From: Aquarana catesbeiana
Taxonomy: Eukaryota > Chordata > Amphibia > Anura > Ranidae
Assembly: GCF_042186555.1 (NCBI RefSeq)
Contig: NC_133332.1
Coordinates: 237,780,015-237,844,014, forward strand
Direction of reading: 5' to 3'
DNA length: 64,000 bases
Part shown: piece after piece, positions 1 to 11,009 of the stretch
Layout: each line of letters starts with the position of its first letter
Position numbering within the stretch: position 1 is the first letter of the stretch
Made by a program: the position numbers and the translations under genes
The notes under the pieces: model-generated
What the model was told of the DNA's origin: nothing
Database searches by the model: none
The model's input: only the letters and a program-made list of their open reading frames with translations

Positions 1-235
1 AAAAGCATGAACCCAAGCTGGCTAAACTGGATGATAAGCCCACAATTGACCATGAGGTAAACATGATAGATAAGTGCAATGTTTCCATCCCTGATCAGTT
101 TATGAGAAATATATCTGTGTTACCAATAAATTATTATTGTTATTTTACTATATTGATTGATTTATCTATCCCAAGTGCCTTGTTTCATACAAAGTCCCAT
201 TTTCCCTTTTTGCCCCTCTTTTCCCTTTTTATGCC
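1..235. other. Left edge, no feature recognised
   Basis: This is AT-rich single-copy-looking sequence. The only open frame is short (72 codons), has no recognisable domain and runs into the minisatellite. I see no repeat ends or splice-site context that would support an exon. Confidence 0.5.
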
Positions 236-720
236 AGAACAGGAGAGTGACCCCCTCATTGTACCCAGAGCAGAAGAGTGACCCCCTCAGAGTTCCCAGA
301 GCAGGAGAGTGACCCCCTAAGTGTACCCAGAGCAGGAAAGTGACCCCCTCAGAGTGCCCAGAACAGGAGAGTGACCTCCTAAGTGTAACCAGAGCGGGAG
401 GGTGACCCCATCAGAGTACCCAGAGCAGGTGAGTGACCCCCTCAGAGTACTCAGAGCAGGAGAGTGACCCCCTAAGTGTACCCAGAGCAGGAGAGTGACC
501 CCCTAAGTGTACCCAGAGCAGGAGAGTGACCCCCTAAGTGTACCCAGAGCAGGAGAGTGACCCCCTAAGTGTACCCAGAGCAGGAGAGTGACCCCCTAAG
601 TGTACCCAGAGCAGGAGAGTGACCTCCTAAGTGTATCCAGAGCGGAAGGGTGACCCACTCAGAGTGCCCAGAGCAGGAGAGTGACCTTCCTAAGTGTACC
701 CAGAGCAGGAGAGTGACCCC
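236..720. repeat. 31-bp minisatellite
   Basis: About fifteen tandem units of a 31-bp motif containing CCCAGAGCAGGAGAGTGACC followed by a CCCTAAGTGTA-type tail. Units at about 481, 512 and 543 are exactly 31 bases apart and almost identical. Outer units are more diverged, with CTCAGAGT variants, as expected for an array homogenised in its centre. Open frames crossing it are by-products of the repeat. Confidence 0.9.
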
Positions 721-721
721 C

Positions 722-820
722 TCCATCCCTCTCTACAATGTATCCCCATCCCCGCCCAGTATCATCCATCCTTCTCCAGGATTCTGGCGGGGATGGGGAT
801 ACATTGTAGAGAGGGATGGA
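722..820. repeat. Perfect 35-bp inverted repeat (hairpin)
   Basis: Positions 722-756 and 786-820 are exact reverse complements (arms begin TCCATCCCTCTCTAC), separated by 29 bases. Two partial further copies of the right arm follow at about 831-870, so the hairpin probably arose by inversion inside a small tandem array. It lies directly between two minisatellites. Confidence 0.9.
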
Positions 821-1030
821 TGATGTTGGGCAGGGATGGGGATACATTGTGGAAAGGGATGTGGATACATTTATTTTTTGGGGGGGTGGAATCTTGGGTG
901 AGTTCCCACACTTTTTTCCCCAGGACTTGACCCCTGGGTATGCCCCTAGATCAGTGTCTGCCACCACCATAGAGGAGATTAGGAGTCCCCCCCAGACTCC
1001 CCTTGTCTCAGCTCAGGTGCTCCATAAGGA

Positions 1031-1525
1031 ACGGGCACTGCCTGGTGTGGGGAGGGTTGGCACTGCCTGGTGTGGGGAGAGGATGGCACTGCCTGGTGTG
1101 GGGAGAGGATGGCACTGCCTGGTGTGGGGAGGGGCTGGCACTGCCTGGTGTGTGGAGGGGCTTCTACTGCCTGGTGTGGGGAGGGGCTGGCACTGCCTGG
1201 TGTGGGGAGGGGCTTCCACTGCCTGGTGTGGGAGGGGCTGGCACTGCCTGGTGTGTGGAGGGGCTGGCACTGCCTGGTGTGTGGAGGGGCTTCCACTGCC
1301 TGGTGTGGGGAGGGGCTGGCACTGCCTGGTGTGGGGAGGGTTGCCACTGCCTGGTGTGGGGAGGGGCTGCCACTGCCTGGTGTGGGGAGGGGCTGCCACT
1401 GCCTGGTGTGGGGAGGGGCTGCCACTGCCTGGTGTGGGCAGGGTTGGCACTGCCTGGTGTGGGAGGGGCTGGCACTGCCTGGTGTGGGAGGGGCTGGCAC
1501 TGCCTGGTGTGGGAGGGGCTGGCAC
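1031..1525. repeat. 25/26-bp G-rich minisatellite
   Basis: About nineteen tandem copies of GGCACTGCCTGGTGTGGGGA plus GGGGCT, with 25-bp variants lacking one G. There are no stop codons in most frames, so both strands show 150-240-codon open frames. These are repeat artefacts: the same peptide appears in several frames, and there is no start context or domain. Confidence 0.93.
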
Positions 1526-2249
1526 AGCTTACTGACAGAGAAACAATCCTTATCCTTCCTCCATTGATTAAGACTAGAGTAACACTGCCTGTCCCTATCC
1601 CCTCCCAGCTTAGCAGCTCCATAATAAGGATCAGGGCCAGACAGGTGATAATGTGATGTGAGGGGGCGGGTGCACTCTACTTACATTTCCAGAAGAAATC
1701 CCTCTTTCTCTGGGGCTGGGATAGGAAACTTCCCTCTTGTCCTGATCTTGGCTCAGCCCACAGCAGCTCCATAGAAGCGCACACAGCTCCTGTCTGCCAG
1801 GTGGTGACGAGGAGGAGGGGTGGGCGTGGCTTCCATGCAAGGAGAGAGAGAGACTAATTCCTTCCTCCACGGCTCGGCTGGGCTGAGAGCTTCTCCTTCC
1901 TTCCTTTCCTTAGTGCGGCTGGCAAGTACAGAGGCGCCACATGTCCCAGTGCTTTCAAAACCTAGCGCCTCTGTACAGTACTGAGATCAATCCGCCACTA
2001 ATGATGCCGGGACTCACTGAAGATCAGCGGCTTATGCGGCTAGAGCTGCAGTATCCTTCATCTATATGAAAGAGTCCCCAGACTTTTTTTCTCACACAGA
2101 GCACACAGGTAAATATGTATTTAAAAAAATTTCATGACATATATTGGAAATTCAAGTGTCTACATTTTGGGGGTGCTATGAGGGTACTTAAACAATTTTT
2201 GAGGGTGCTTTAGCACACCCAAGCACCCACCTGGCGCCGCCCCTGCATA
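1526..2249. other. Gene-free stretch with small inverted repeat and a dispersed-repeat end
   Basis: No gene is seen. A 12-bp inverted repeat (GTACAGAGGCGC at 1926-1937, complement at 1965-1976) forms a potential stem with a 27-base loop. From about 2188 the sequence (GGGTGCTTTAGCACACCCAAGC, then GGCGCCGCCCCTG) looks like the end of another dispersed repeat abutting the Tc1 fragment. Confidence 0.5.
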
Positions 2250-3123
2250 ACGCCCCTTGTTATGACCAAATAACTCAATCTTTGTTTCATCAGTCCACAG
2301 CACCTTATTCCAAAATTAAGCTTGCTTGTCCAAATGTGCGTTTGCATACCTCAAGCGACTCTGTTTGTGGTGTGTGTGCAGAAAAGGCTTCTTTCGCATC
2401 ACTCTCCCATACAGCTTCTCCCTGTGCAAGGTGCGCTGAATTGTTGAAGGATGCACAGTGACACTATCTGCAGCAAGTTGATGTTGTAGGTCTTTGGAGG
2501 TGGTCCGTGGGCTGTTTTTGACCATTCTCACCATCCTTCGCTTTTGCCTCTCCAATATTTTATGTGGCCTGCCACTTCTGGTCTTAACAAGAATCCATTT
2601 CCTCACTATGTTCCTCACAGTGGACACTGACAGGTTATATCTCTGCGATAACTTATTGTAGCCTTTCCCTAAACCATAATGTAGAACAATCTTTGTTTTC
2701 AGGTCATTTGCGAGTTGTTTTGAGGCACCCATATTGCCACTCTTCAGAAGAGAGTCAAAGAGAACAATAACTTGCAATTGGCCACCTTAAATACCTTTTC
2801 TCATGATTGGATGCACCTGTCTATAAAGTTCAAGGCTTAATGAGCTCACCAAACCTATTGCGTGTTCCAATTAATCAGTGCTAAGTAGTTAAAGGTATTC
2901 AAATCAACAAAATGACAAGTGTGCCCAAATTTATGCACCTGTCTAATTTCGTTTTGATGCATATTGCGCATTTTCTGTTAATCCAATAAACCTCATTTCA
3001 CTACTGAAATATTACTGTGTCCTTCAGTTATTTGATAGATCAAAATTAAATTGCTGATCCAAACAACCAAATATTTATAAATGACAATCATGGAAATTGT
3101 CAGGGGTTCCTAAACTTTTGCAT
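2250..3123 (-). mobile_element. Truncated Tc1/mariner-like transposon
   Basis: The 5' part of a Tc1-like element on the minus strand. The terminal repeat lies at the right end (minus strand TGCAAAAGTTTAGGAACCCC at about 3100-3122) against a TA-rich tract, as expected for TA-targeting Tc1 elements. The untranslated leader and N-terminal transposase follow. The element stops at about 2250, just after the first catalytic aspartate region, so the rest of the catalytic domain and the 3' terminal repeat are absent. By recall it resembles the very common fish and frog Tc1 family; a RepeatMasker hit would settle the subfamily. Confidence 0.88.
2252..2732 (-). pseudogene. Tc1 transposase, N-terminal remnant
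   Basis: The likely start is the Met of MGASKQLANDLKTKIV at 2732; an upstream Met at 2777 is in frame but outside the family start. The paired-like helix-turn-helix DNA-binding region is visible (GYNKLSQRYNLSVSTVRNIV), then a GRPHK hook-like motif, then the second helix-turn-helix (LHREKLYGRVMRKKPFL). The frame ends at a TAA at about 2316. Beyond it the family reading continues with FWNKVLWTDETKIELFG, including the first DDE aspartate, so the stop is a point lesion. The catalytic domain is then truncated. A full Tc1 transposase is about 340 residues. This copy cannot be active. Confidence 0.9.
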
Positions 3124-3154
3124 ATATATAGATAGATAGATATATCTATATATA

Positions 3155-3217
<63 letters not shown>

Positions 3218-3236
3218 ATCTATATATATAGCTATC
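3118..3236. repeat. TATC/GATA microsatellite with TA borders
   Basis: An uninterrupted run of about fifteen TATC units flanked on both sides by mixed TATA/GATA. It starts at the Tc1 terminal repeat, so the microsatellite grew at the TA insertion site. Confidence 0.93.
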
Positions 3237-3783
3237 TATTTAAATACTATTTAAATACAATGATGACATGATGACAGGAATAACCCACCTTATCCAAGCG
3301 CTGCAAATAAATAGCTGCTTGGAAGGTTAGGTATTCCTTTTTTTACTTTGTTCTGAGTTTTATTATCTATGTTGTCATAACAACGAGGCGCGACCTTCCT
3401 CCGTCGCCGCCCATTGTTATGGCAACATTACAAACAATCGGTGCTATGGCCGCCGTTGATTCGTGCATGCGCGAGATCGAGAGATGCATGCTAGTTACCC
3501 AGCATGCACCTCTCCAAAGATATTCCAGGAAGCGATATCGATTGGACTTCACATGCCCACATTAACAATGGAAACGGGCACAAACGGAGGAATTAAATAT
3601 TACAGTAAGGAATTTATATATTTGAACCATATATCAAGATCATTGTATACTCTTATTTTAATTACATTAGCAATAATACTAGGATCAAAAAAAAAAAAAA
3701 AATGTTTTCGCCGGAATAGAAAAGGAATCTTATTTTTCTTTTCTTTTTTCGCTTTGCAGGAGCAGATTGTTTCAGATTGTTTC
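3237..3783. other. Gene-free stretch
   Basis: No gene or known element end is seen. It has a short A-run at about 3688-3702 and a CpG-containing segment at about 3385-3500. Open frames here (up to 132 codons, crossing into the MITE) show no domain. Confidence 0.5.
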
Positions 3784-4247
3784 TTAAAGCGGGATTCCGG
3801 CCAGCAAAAAATTTTTTTAAAGTCAGCAGCTACAAACACTGTAGCTGCTGACTTTAAATAAGTACACTTACCTGACCTGGGTGCCCGCGATGTCGGCCGC
3901 CCGAGGCCAACCGGTCCCCTCGGGTCTGGGGTCCCGGCACCGCCATCCTAACTAAGGGAAACAGGCAGTGGAGCTTCACTGCCAGTTTCCTACTGCGCAC
4001 GCGCGAGTGGCGCGGTGCTCTGTGAATGGCCCCGTGGTTTTCTGGGAACACACACAGTTCCCAGAAGGCAACGGGGCCGCTCACCGAGGAGCAGGACACG
4101 CCGTGGAATAGGAAGAGGCAGATTAGGAAGACTACCTAGCAACAAGGGTTCAGGTAAGTTTAAAAAAATTTTTTTTTCAAATTTTTTTTCAAATTTTTTT
4201 GAGATTTTTCATGCTATATTTTATGTTAGGGTGGCCCTCTACTTTAA
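3784..4247. mobile_element. TTAA-flanked MITE (piggyBac-type target)
   Basis: TTAA occurs at both edges (3784-3787 and 4244-4247), and the ends are imperfect inverted repeats: left TTAAAGCGGGATTCCGGCC, right (complement) TTAAAGTAGAGGGCCACCC. Inside is a perfect 19-bp hairpin (3816-3834 with 3840-3858, loop AACAC) built from GTCAGCAGCTACA. A diverged family member lies at 41611-42215, sharing GTAGCTGCTGACTTT, the TTACCTG segment and a GC-rich core. There is no coding capacity. TTAA duplication is the piggyBac signature; assigning it to that superfamily is inference. Confidence 0.75.
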
Positions 4248-4344
4248 ATGTTTGGAATTTTTAGAGATTGACAAAATGATGATCGCTGAGGTAGCAATAA
4301 ACTACGTATTAAGGAGCATTTGGAACTACTCAGTAAGTATTATT

Positions 4345-5711
4345 TGCTGATGCCACCATGGCAGCATATTAGTGATAGGCTCCGCCTCTCTTCCACTCCC
4401 TCAGGGCCAGTGAATAGCATAAATTAAAGGCCTAGTTAGGCCCCACCCATTCTTTCTTATTTTTTTCCCCATACCTCCATGTACCAGTGAAGAGTAAACA
4501 GTACAATGTCCCCACCTCTTCCAGTGCGAAGTCCCAGGGCTTGGGCTGCTAAATTGCGCTAAACAGCCTGTGAACCCCTTCTGTGGGTCTTGATGGGGTC
4601 CGGCAGTGTTTCCTCATAGGGAACAAAATCTGCCAGTAAGTAAGTGTCTGCGGGCTGAGGCTTGGGGGGGGGAAGCTAGTTCATTCATTTCACTCCTTTG
4701 GTCTGTTGTATGTCACAGGGCTGACTATCCCTTTTTGTTTTACTTTTCTATTCTATATGTTTCCCCTTTTTTACCTTGATCTCTCCTTTTCTGTGCCTTC
4801 TTTGGCTCAATTTTTTGATTATGTTTGCCCTTTTGCTTGTTTTATTTATTTTTTATTTCAGGTACTTATATAGCTTCAATTTACGCAGCGCTTTGCATGT
4901 ACATTGTATGTTCACGTCAGTCCCTGCCCTCAAGGAGCTTGCACTCTGAGGTCCCTAACATGCATACACATACTGGGGACAATTTTGACAGGAGCCAATT
5001 AACCTACCAACATGACTTTGGATCCTGTGCTGGACTGTTTTCTCTGTGCTGGACTGTTTTCTCTATGCTGGGAACGCTCTTAATGACATCATCGGGCTGC
5101 ACGGACTGCACATGCACAGTGGCTGGCGGGAGTACCGGCCACCATTTTTTTTTTTGTTGGGAAAACCTGCTCTCTTGTTAATAATGAGGGTCAGAATCAC
5201 AGGGTAAATCTATAGATTTCCAGGGATCATTGGAGGGGCTCAAACGGCCCTGGAGGTTTGGTCAGGAAGAGCCTCCTTTGCCTGGCTCTGGATCGCTCTT
5301 TCCTCTGCTTCCTGGGACAGGTGAGCTTTCCTTCAATGCCCCCTGCTGTTTGTTTCAGGTATGGCACAAAAAACCCTGTGTTTGTATATATGTGTGTGTA
5401 TACACATATTCGTATGTGTATGTATGGGCAATAATTTATTTATTTATTTTGTTTAAAAAAAAAAAACTTTTTCATTTTTTTTTGTTACCAATTTTTTTCT
5501 CTTTCATCTCTAAACCTTTCGCTCTCTGGTGCTATTTTCCTTTTCAGCTGTCCATCCTATCTGTCCTCAAACCATGAGTCAGTCACCATTTATACAAAAG
5601 ACCCTCAAATTCAAAGGTGGAAGACCATCATATGGTAAGTTTCAGGAAAAGAGTGCCTCCCTTTGTGTATTGCTTTGAATTTTTTTTCTGTCCTGCATGG
5701 GTATTCTCATG
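4345..5711. mobile_element. DIRS-like retrotransposon, left segment
   Basis: Short segments here (ATGGCAGCATATTAGTGAT at about 4357; AAATTAAAGGCCTAGTTAGG at about 4421) recur as inverted complements at about 20050-20220, bracketing DIRS RT, RNase H and recombinase remnants. That is the arrangement expected of DIRS inverted termini or internal complementary regions. The exact left boundary is not visible. The segment runs to 5711, where the hAT interrupts it, and resumes after 16299. No confident ORF is seen; the 115-118-codon frames have no recognisable domain. Confidence 0.6.
4859..5045 (+). repeat. Dispersed repeat fragment
   Basis: The segment around ACGCAGCGCTTTGCATGTAC, CCCTGCCCTCAAGGAGCTTG and GGAGCCAATTAACCTACCAA is a motif I recognise as widely dispersed in lower-vertebrate genomes. 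I cannot assign a superfamily from sequence alone. It interrupts the DIRS left segment. Confidence 0.45.
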
Positions 5712-6766
5712 CTCTCTAATAGCCGATGAGCCGAACAGCCCCTGGTTCGGTTCGCACCAGAACCTGCGAACGGACCGAAAATTCGCACGAACGTTAGAAC
5801 CTCATTGATGTCTATGGGACTCGAACGTTCAAAATCAAAAGAGCTCATTTTAAAGGCTAATTTGCATGGTATTGTCCTAAAAAGGTTTTGGGGACCTGGG
5901 TCCTGCCCCAGGGGACATGTATCAATGCAAAAAAAACTTTTAAAAATGGCCGTTTTTTCGGGAGCAGTGATTTTAATGATGCTTAAAGTTAAAAAAAAAA
6001 AGTGAAATATTCCTTTAAATATCATACCTGGGGGGTGTCTATAGTATGCCTGTAAAGTGGCGCGTGTTTCCCGTTCTTAGAAGAGTCCCTGCACAAAATG
6101 TCATCTTTAAAGGAAAAAAAGTCATTTAATACTGCTTGCGGCTTTAATGTAATGTCGGGTCCTGGCAATATGGATGAAAATCAGTGAGACAAACAGCATG
6201 GGTACCCCCCAGTCCATTACCAGGCCCTTTGGGTCTTGTATGGATATTAAGGGGAACCCCGCACCTAAATTAACAAAAGGAAAGGTGTGGGGCCACCGGG
6301 CCCTATATACTCTGAACAGCAGTATACAGGCGGTGCAAACCAGACAGGGACTGTAGGTTTGTTGTTAAGTAGAATCTGTTTGTAATTTTGAACTGGTACA
6401 ATTTTAACGTGTTTAGCTCCAGCCAAAAAATCTATTTTAAGCTTTTTGGAAAACATAGGGAAGGGTTATCACCCCTGTGACATTTGTTTTGCTGTCTGTG
6501 CTCCTCTTCAGAAGATTTAACCTAATTTTTTGTCCCAATGACAAATGTTTTTTGAAAATTTGGGTTTTTTGTGAAACAAGGATTGGTGATAAAGGATCAG
6601 TGGAAAGGAGAAACGTTTTTCCCATATTAACTCTTACAGGAGAGAATTTCCCTTCCTAGGGGTAGATTTCATCTCACTTCCCGTTGTCTGCTTCCGTTTG
6701 CAAGTAGGAGTCGTTTGTAAGTTGGATGTTTGAAAGTAGGGGACTGCCCTATATACTAAGCAGAAA

Positions 6767-7470
6767 TTTGGGCCTTAGGTGTTGTTGTGGCCACAACACT
6801 GTAAGCCCTCACAGGGCCCTGCTGTGAAATATTAGATCAAGAATTGTAATTATATGCCCCTGTTGAACAGGGGCAGAAAAATTGGGCCTTTGGTGGTGGT
6901 GCTAGTGCCACAACACTGTAAGTCCTCACTCACTCTTGGTGGGCGCAGAAACGGGCCCTGCTATGAAATATTAGATCAAGAATTGTAATTACATGCCCCT
7001 GTTGAACAGGGGCTGAAAAATTGGGCCTTAGGCACTGGTGCTGGTGCCACAACACTGCAACCCCTCACAGATACTCTAGTTGGAACGCAGAAACGAGCCC
7101 TGCTGCAAAGTATTGCATCAAAAATTGTAATTACACGCCCCTATTAAACAGTGGCTGAAGAATTGGGCCTTAGGCACTGGTGCTGGTGCCACAACACTGC
7201 AACTCCTCACAGATACTCTAGTTGGAACGCAGGAACAAGCCCTGCTGCAAAGTATTGCATCAAAAATTGTAATTACACGCCCCTGTTAAACAGGGGCTGA
7301 AAAATTGGGCCTTAGGCACTGGTGCTGGTGCCACAACACTGCAATCCCTCACAGATACTCTAGTTGGAACGCAGAAAGGAGCCCTGCTGCAAAGTATTGC
7401 ATCAAAAATTGTAATTACACGCCCCTGTTAAACAGGGGCTGAAAAATTGGGCCTTAGACATTGGTGGTGG
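6767..7470. repeat. 142-bp subterminal tandem repeat of the hAT
   Basis: About five units beginning TTGGGCCTTAGGC; starts at 7021, 7163, 7305 and 7447 are exactly 142 bases apart, with shorter, more diverged units before them. Most units carry the palindrome GCCCCTGTTAAACAGGGGC. One unit recurs in the hAT copy at about 59475-59597. Subterminal repeats in hATs often bind transposase; that role here is inference. Confidence 0.88.
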
Positions 7471-7678
7471 CGCCAAGAACCAAAAATGTTCTTACAAGCT
7501 ATCAGCGTGATCATTGAGGAGGAAGAGGGTAATTACTCAGGATAGTCACTCAGCATCAGCATAGGCAGTCTTTGAAGGGATCTGAGATTTCAAAAAAAAT
7601 TATTCGGTTACATCAGCATCAGGTGCTTGGTAGCTGGTGGTGATCCAAGACTGATTCATTTTTATAAAGGTCAGTTGA

Positions 7679-10600
7679 TCAACCGAGTCGGTGGACAGAC
7701 GCACCCTGTGATCGGGTTACAAAGCCTCCAGCAGCACTGAATGTGCGTTCCGAAAGAACGCTGGATGCAGGACAGGCCAGTAGCTCAATTGCATACTGTG
7801 CAAGCTCTGGCCAGTGATCCATCCTCAAGACCCAGTAACCCAGAAGATTTTCAGTGGGAAAGGTGTCCAAGTCAGATCTTGCCCCTAGGTATTCCTGCAC
7901 CATGTAAAACAAATGCTGGCGATGGTTGCTGGAACCGATCATACCTTGGGGCTGCGGACCAAAAAATTGTCTAAACGCATCGGTCAGACAGCCACCTTCT
8001 CCACCGCTCCTTCTTTGACTGACCAAAGTCTCAGCAACACGTCCAGAAATAGGAGTTTGTAACCTCCCAGTCTCTGGGAACGCGTTGCACAGACCTTTCT
8101 GCAAGGCCTCCCGAAGATGTTTCATCCTCTGCTCCGTCTGCGATGGCAAGATAAGGTCCGCAACCTTACCCTTGTAATGTGGATCAAGGAGGGTTGCCAG
8201 CCAGTTTTGGTCCTTCTCCTTGATACCACGAATACGAGGATCCTTACGCAGGCTTTGCAGGATCAGGGAGGCCATGCAGCGTAGGTTTGCTGAGGCATTC
8301 GGTCTGGAGTCCTCTGGGTCACTAAGGACGACATGGTCCGCAGCCACCTCCTCCCAGCCACGTACAAGTCCATGTGTTTCTTGGGACTGATCCCTTAAAG
8401 ATTGCTGCTGATGCTGAGTGCCAGGCTCCACCTCCATACTGACACAATCCTCCTCCTCGTCCTTGTCCTCTTCCTGTGTGATCGGCGGGCACGCAGGAAC
8501 ACTGTCTGGATAAAGGGGGCCTTGAGAGCTAAGGAAGTCCTCCTCTTCCTGCCTCTGTTCTGCCTCAAGTGCCCTGTCCATTATTCCACGCAGCGTGTGC
8601 TCCAACAGGTGGACAAGGGGGACAGTGTCACTGATGCATGCGCTGTCACTGCTCACCATCCTCGTGGCCTCCTCAAATGGTGACAGGACAGTGCATGCAT
8701 CCCTGATCATGGCCCACTGGCGTGGGGAAAAAAAACAAGCTCCCCTGACCCTGTCCTGGTGCCATAGTCGCACAGGTACTCATTGATGGCCCTCTGCTGC
8801 GTGTGCAGCCGCTGCAGCATGGCCAACATTGAGTTCCACCTGGTGGACATGTCACAGATTAGGCGGTTCTTGGGCAGGTTAAACTCCTTTTGGAGGTCTG
8901 CCAGCCGAGCACTGGCATTATATGACCGGCGGAAATGCACACAGACTTTCCTGGCCTGCCTCAGGTCATCCTGTAAGCCCGGGTACCTGCCCAAGAACTG
9001 CTGCACCACCAAGTTAAGGACGTGAGCCAAACAGGGCACATGGGTCATTTGTCCCTGTCGGAGGGCAGAGAGGAGGTTGGTGCCATTGTCACAAACCACC
9101 ATTCCTGCCTTAAGTTGGCGTGGCGTCAACCACCTCTGACCCTGCCCCTGCAGAGCTGACAGAACCTCTGCCCCAGTGTGGCTCCTGTCCCCCAAGCACA
9201 CCAGCTCAAGCACCGCATGGCATCTTTTGGCCTGCATACTTGCGTAGCCCCTTGAACGGCTACGGAGCACCGCTGGTTCCGAGGAGAAAGCACAGGAAGA
9301 GGCCATGGAGGAAGAAGAAGAAGAGGGGGTGGAGGAGAGAGGTGTGTCACGATCATTAGTAGTGGCATTTTGGAGGCGTGGTGGTGGAACAACCTCCAAC
9401 ACTACTGCACCTTGTCCTGCATCCTTCCCAGCTGCCAGCAGAGTCACCCAACGCGCGATGAAACTTTGGTAATGGCCCTGTCCATGCCTGCTGGACCATG
9501 AGTCAGCGGTAATATGCACCTTACCACTGACCGCTCTGTCCAGCTAGGCCAAGACATTGCCTTCCACATGCCGGTAGAGAGCCGGAATCGCCTTCCGTGA
9601 GAAAAAGTGGCGTTTGGGTACCTGCCACTGAGGAACCACACATTCCACAAACTCATGGAAGGGGACAGAGTCTACCAACTGAAAAGGCAGCAGTTGAAGT
9701 GCTAGCAATTTTGCCAAGCTAGCATTCAACCGCTGGGCATGTGGATGGCTGGGAGCGAACTTCTTTTTTGGGCGGTGCAGCAGCTGGGGCAGGGAAATTT
9801 GCCTGGTACAATCTGACGTCGGTGTACCGAAAGCAGATTGCCCACAAGTACTTGGCTGTGACACACTTAATTCTATACCTTCATTCCTCTCAGTGCAGGT
9901 CTCAGAGAGGACTGAAGGTATAGTGGGGTTGGAGATCTCAGCTGATGAGGAGCAAGGAGAGGTCCTCTTTGTTCTTTGGTGTGGGTCTTTTAAATACGCT
10001 TGCCAACAAACTACATGGCAGGTCAACATATGTCTGGTCAAGCATGTGGTGCCCAAGCGGGAGATGTTTTGGCCACGCGAGATACGCTTGAGACATATGT
10101 TGCAAATAGCAGCAGTGCGATCTGATGCACTCGTCTCAAAAAAGGCCCACACCAAAGAACTTTTTGAATAACGCGCAGAGACTGCAGCGCCCTGCACATG
10201 CGGAGCTTTGGGGTGTGATGCAGTCAGTGTGCTGCCCTTAGGCTGGCCCCTGGAGGACATCCTGCCTCGTTGTTGATGTGCCGCCTCCTTCTCCTCCTCC
10301 TCTCTCCTATGAGGCACCCACGTTGAGTCAGTGACCTCATAATCCCCTCCCTCCTCATCACTGGAGCAAACCTGGCAGTATGCTGCAGCAGGGGGAGCAT
10401 GACTGCCAGATTGCTGTCCTTCTTGGGCACCCCCTCTGTCCGTGCTCACGTTACTGCCTTCATCTAGCTCAGTATCATCATCAGAGCTTTCCAAACGCTG
10501 GGCATCCTCCTGGAGCATGTACCCAACACTGTGGTCAAACAGTTCGAGGGACTCCTCAGGAGGACATGGTGGGGCTAGGGAAGGAGTCACTGATGACATT

Positions 10601-10821
10601 GAGCTGAGGCAAGAGGCCGCTGCTTTGCCAGACAAAGTACCCTGAGCAAGGGTGAGAGAGGATGAGGAGGGTGAGGACGGCTTGGTCATCCACTCGACCA
10701 AGTCTTTCACATGTTGCGGCTCAACACGGCCAGCTGCCGAAAAAAAGGCCAAGTGTGTCCCACGGCCACGTGCTGATGAGGATGCCCCGTCCCCACGACC
10801 AGCACTGTTGCATCTAGACAC
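7679..10821 (-). pseudogene. hAT transposase with BED zinc finger (one stop, one frameshift)
   Basis: Three adjacent open segments make one transposase. The N-terminal part (10821-9544, 425 codons) is acidic and Ser-rich, then has a BED finger with CNIC and HMLTCH ligands. The middle part (below 9544 to 8707) has the RNase H-like core: ITADSWSS with the first aspartate, VVCDNGTN with the second, CLAHVLNL and STRWNS. The last part (8773-7679) has the C-terminal hAT dimerisation block, ENLLGYW to SERTFSAAG with the catalytic glutamate. The first break is a single in-frame TAG at 9544-9546. The second is a frameshift in an A8 run near 8729-8736. Only two lesions suggest recent loss or a variant allele. 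Full length would be about 1040 residues, long for hAT because of the N-terminal extension. Confidence 0.9.
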
Positions 10822-10915
10822 AGAGCCTGCTTGCCCTCTCTTATTGGCTTGTGACTGTCTGCCTCACCTTGTTGGCCTTCCAGACATACTAATGGCCTGT
10901 AGCTGCACTAAGCTG

Positions 10916-10918
<3 letters not shown>

Positions 10919-10961
<43 letters not shown>
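10919..10961. repeat. (TA)n microsatellite
   Basis: About twenty TA units just upstream of the transposase start (minus strand), lying between the gene and the large minisatellite. It would sit in the promoter or 5' untranslated region of the transposase. Confidence 0.95.
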
Positions 10962-10965
<4 letters not shown>

Positions 10966-11009
10966 ACTGATACTGCAGCTAGCAAAATCAACTGCCTGCC
11001 TGTAGTATG

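Noticed and set aside
236..720. Regular 31-bp direct repeats resembling a CRISPR array
   Set aside because: Units are contiguous with no unique spacers, and the whole window is vertebrate.
1003..1656. Long Cys/Trp/Gly-rich open frames on both strands
   Set aside because: They are translations of the 26-bp minisatellite; the same peptides appear in several frames.
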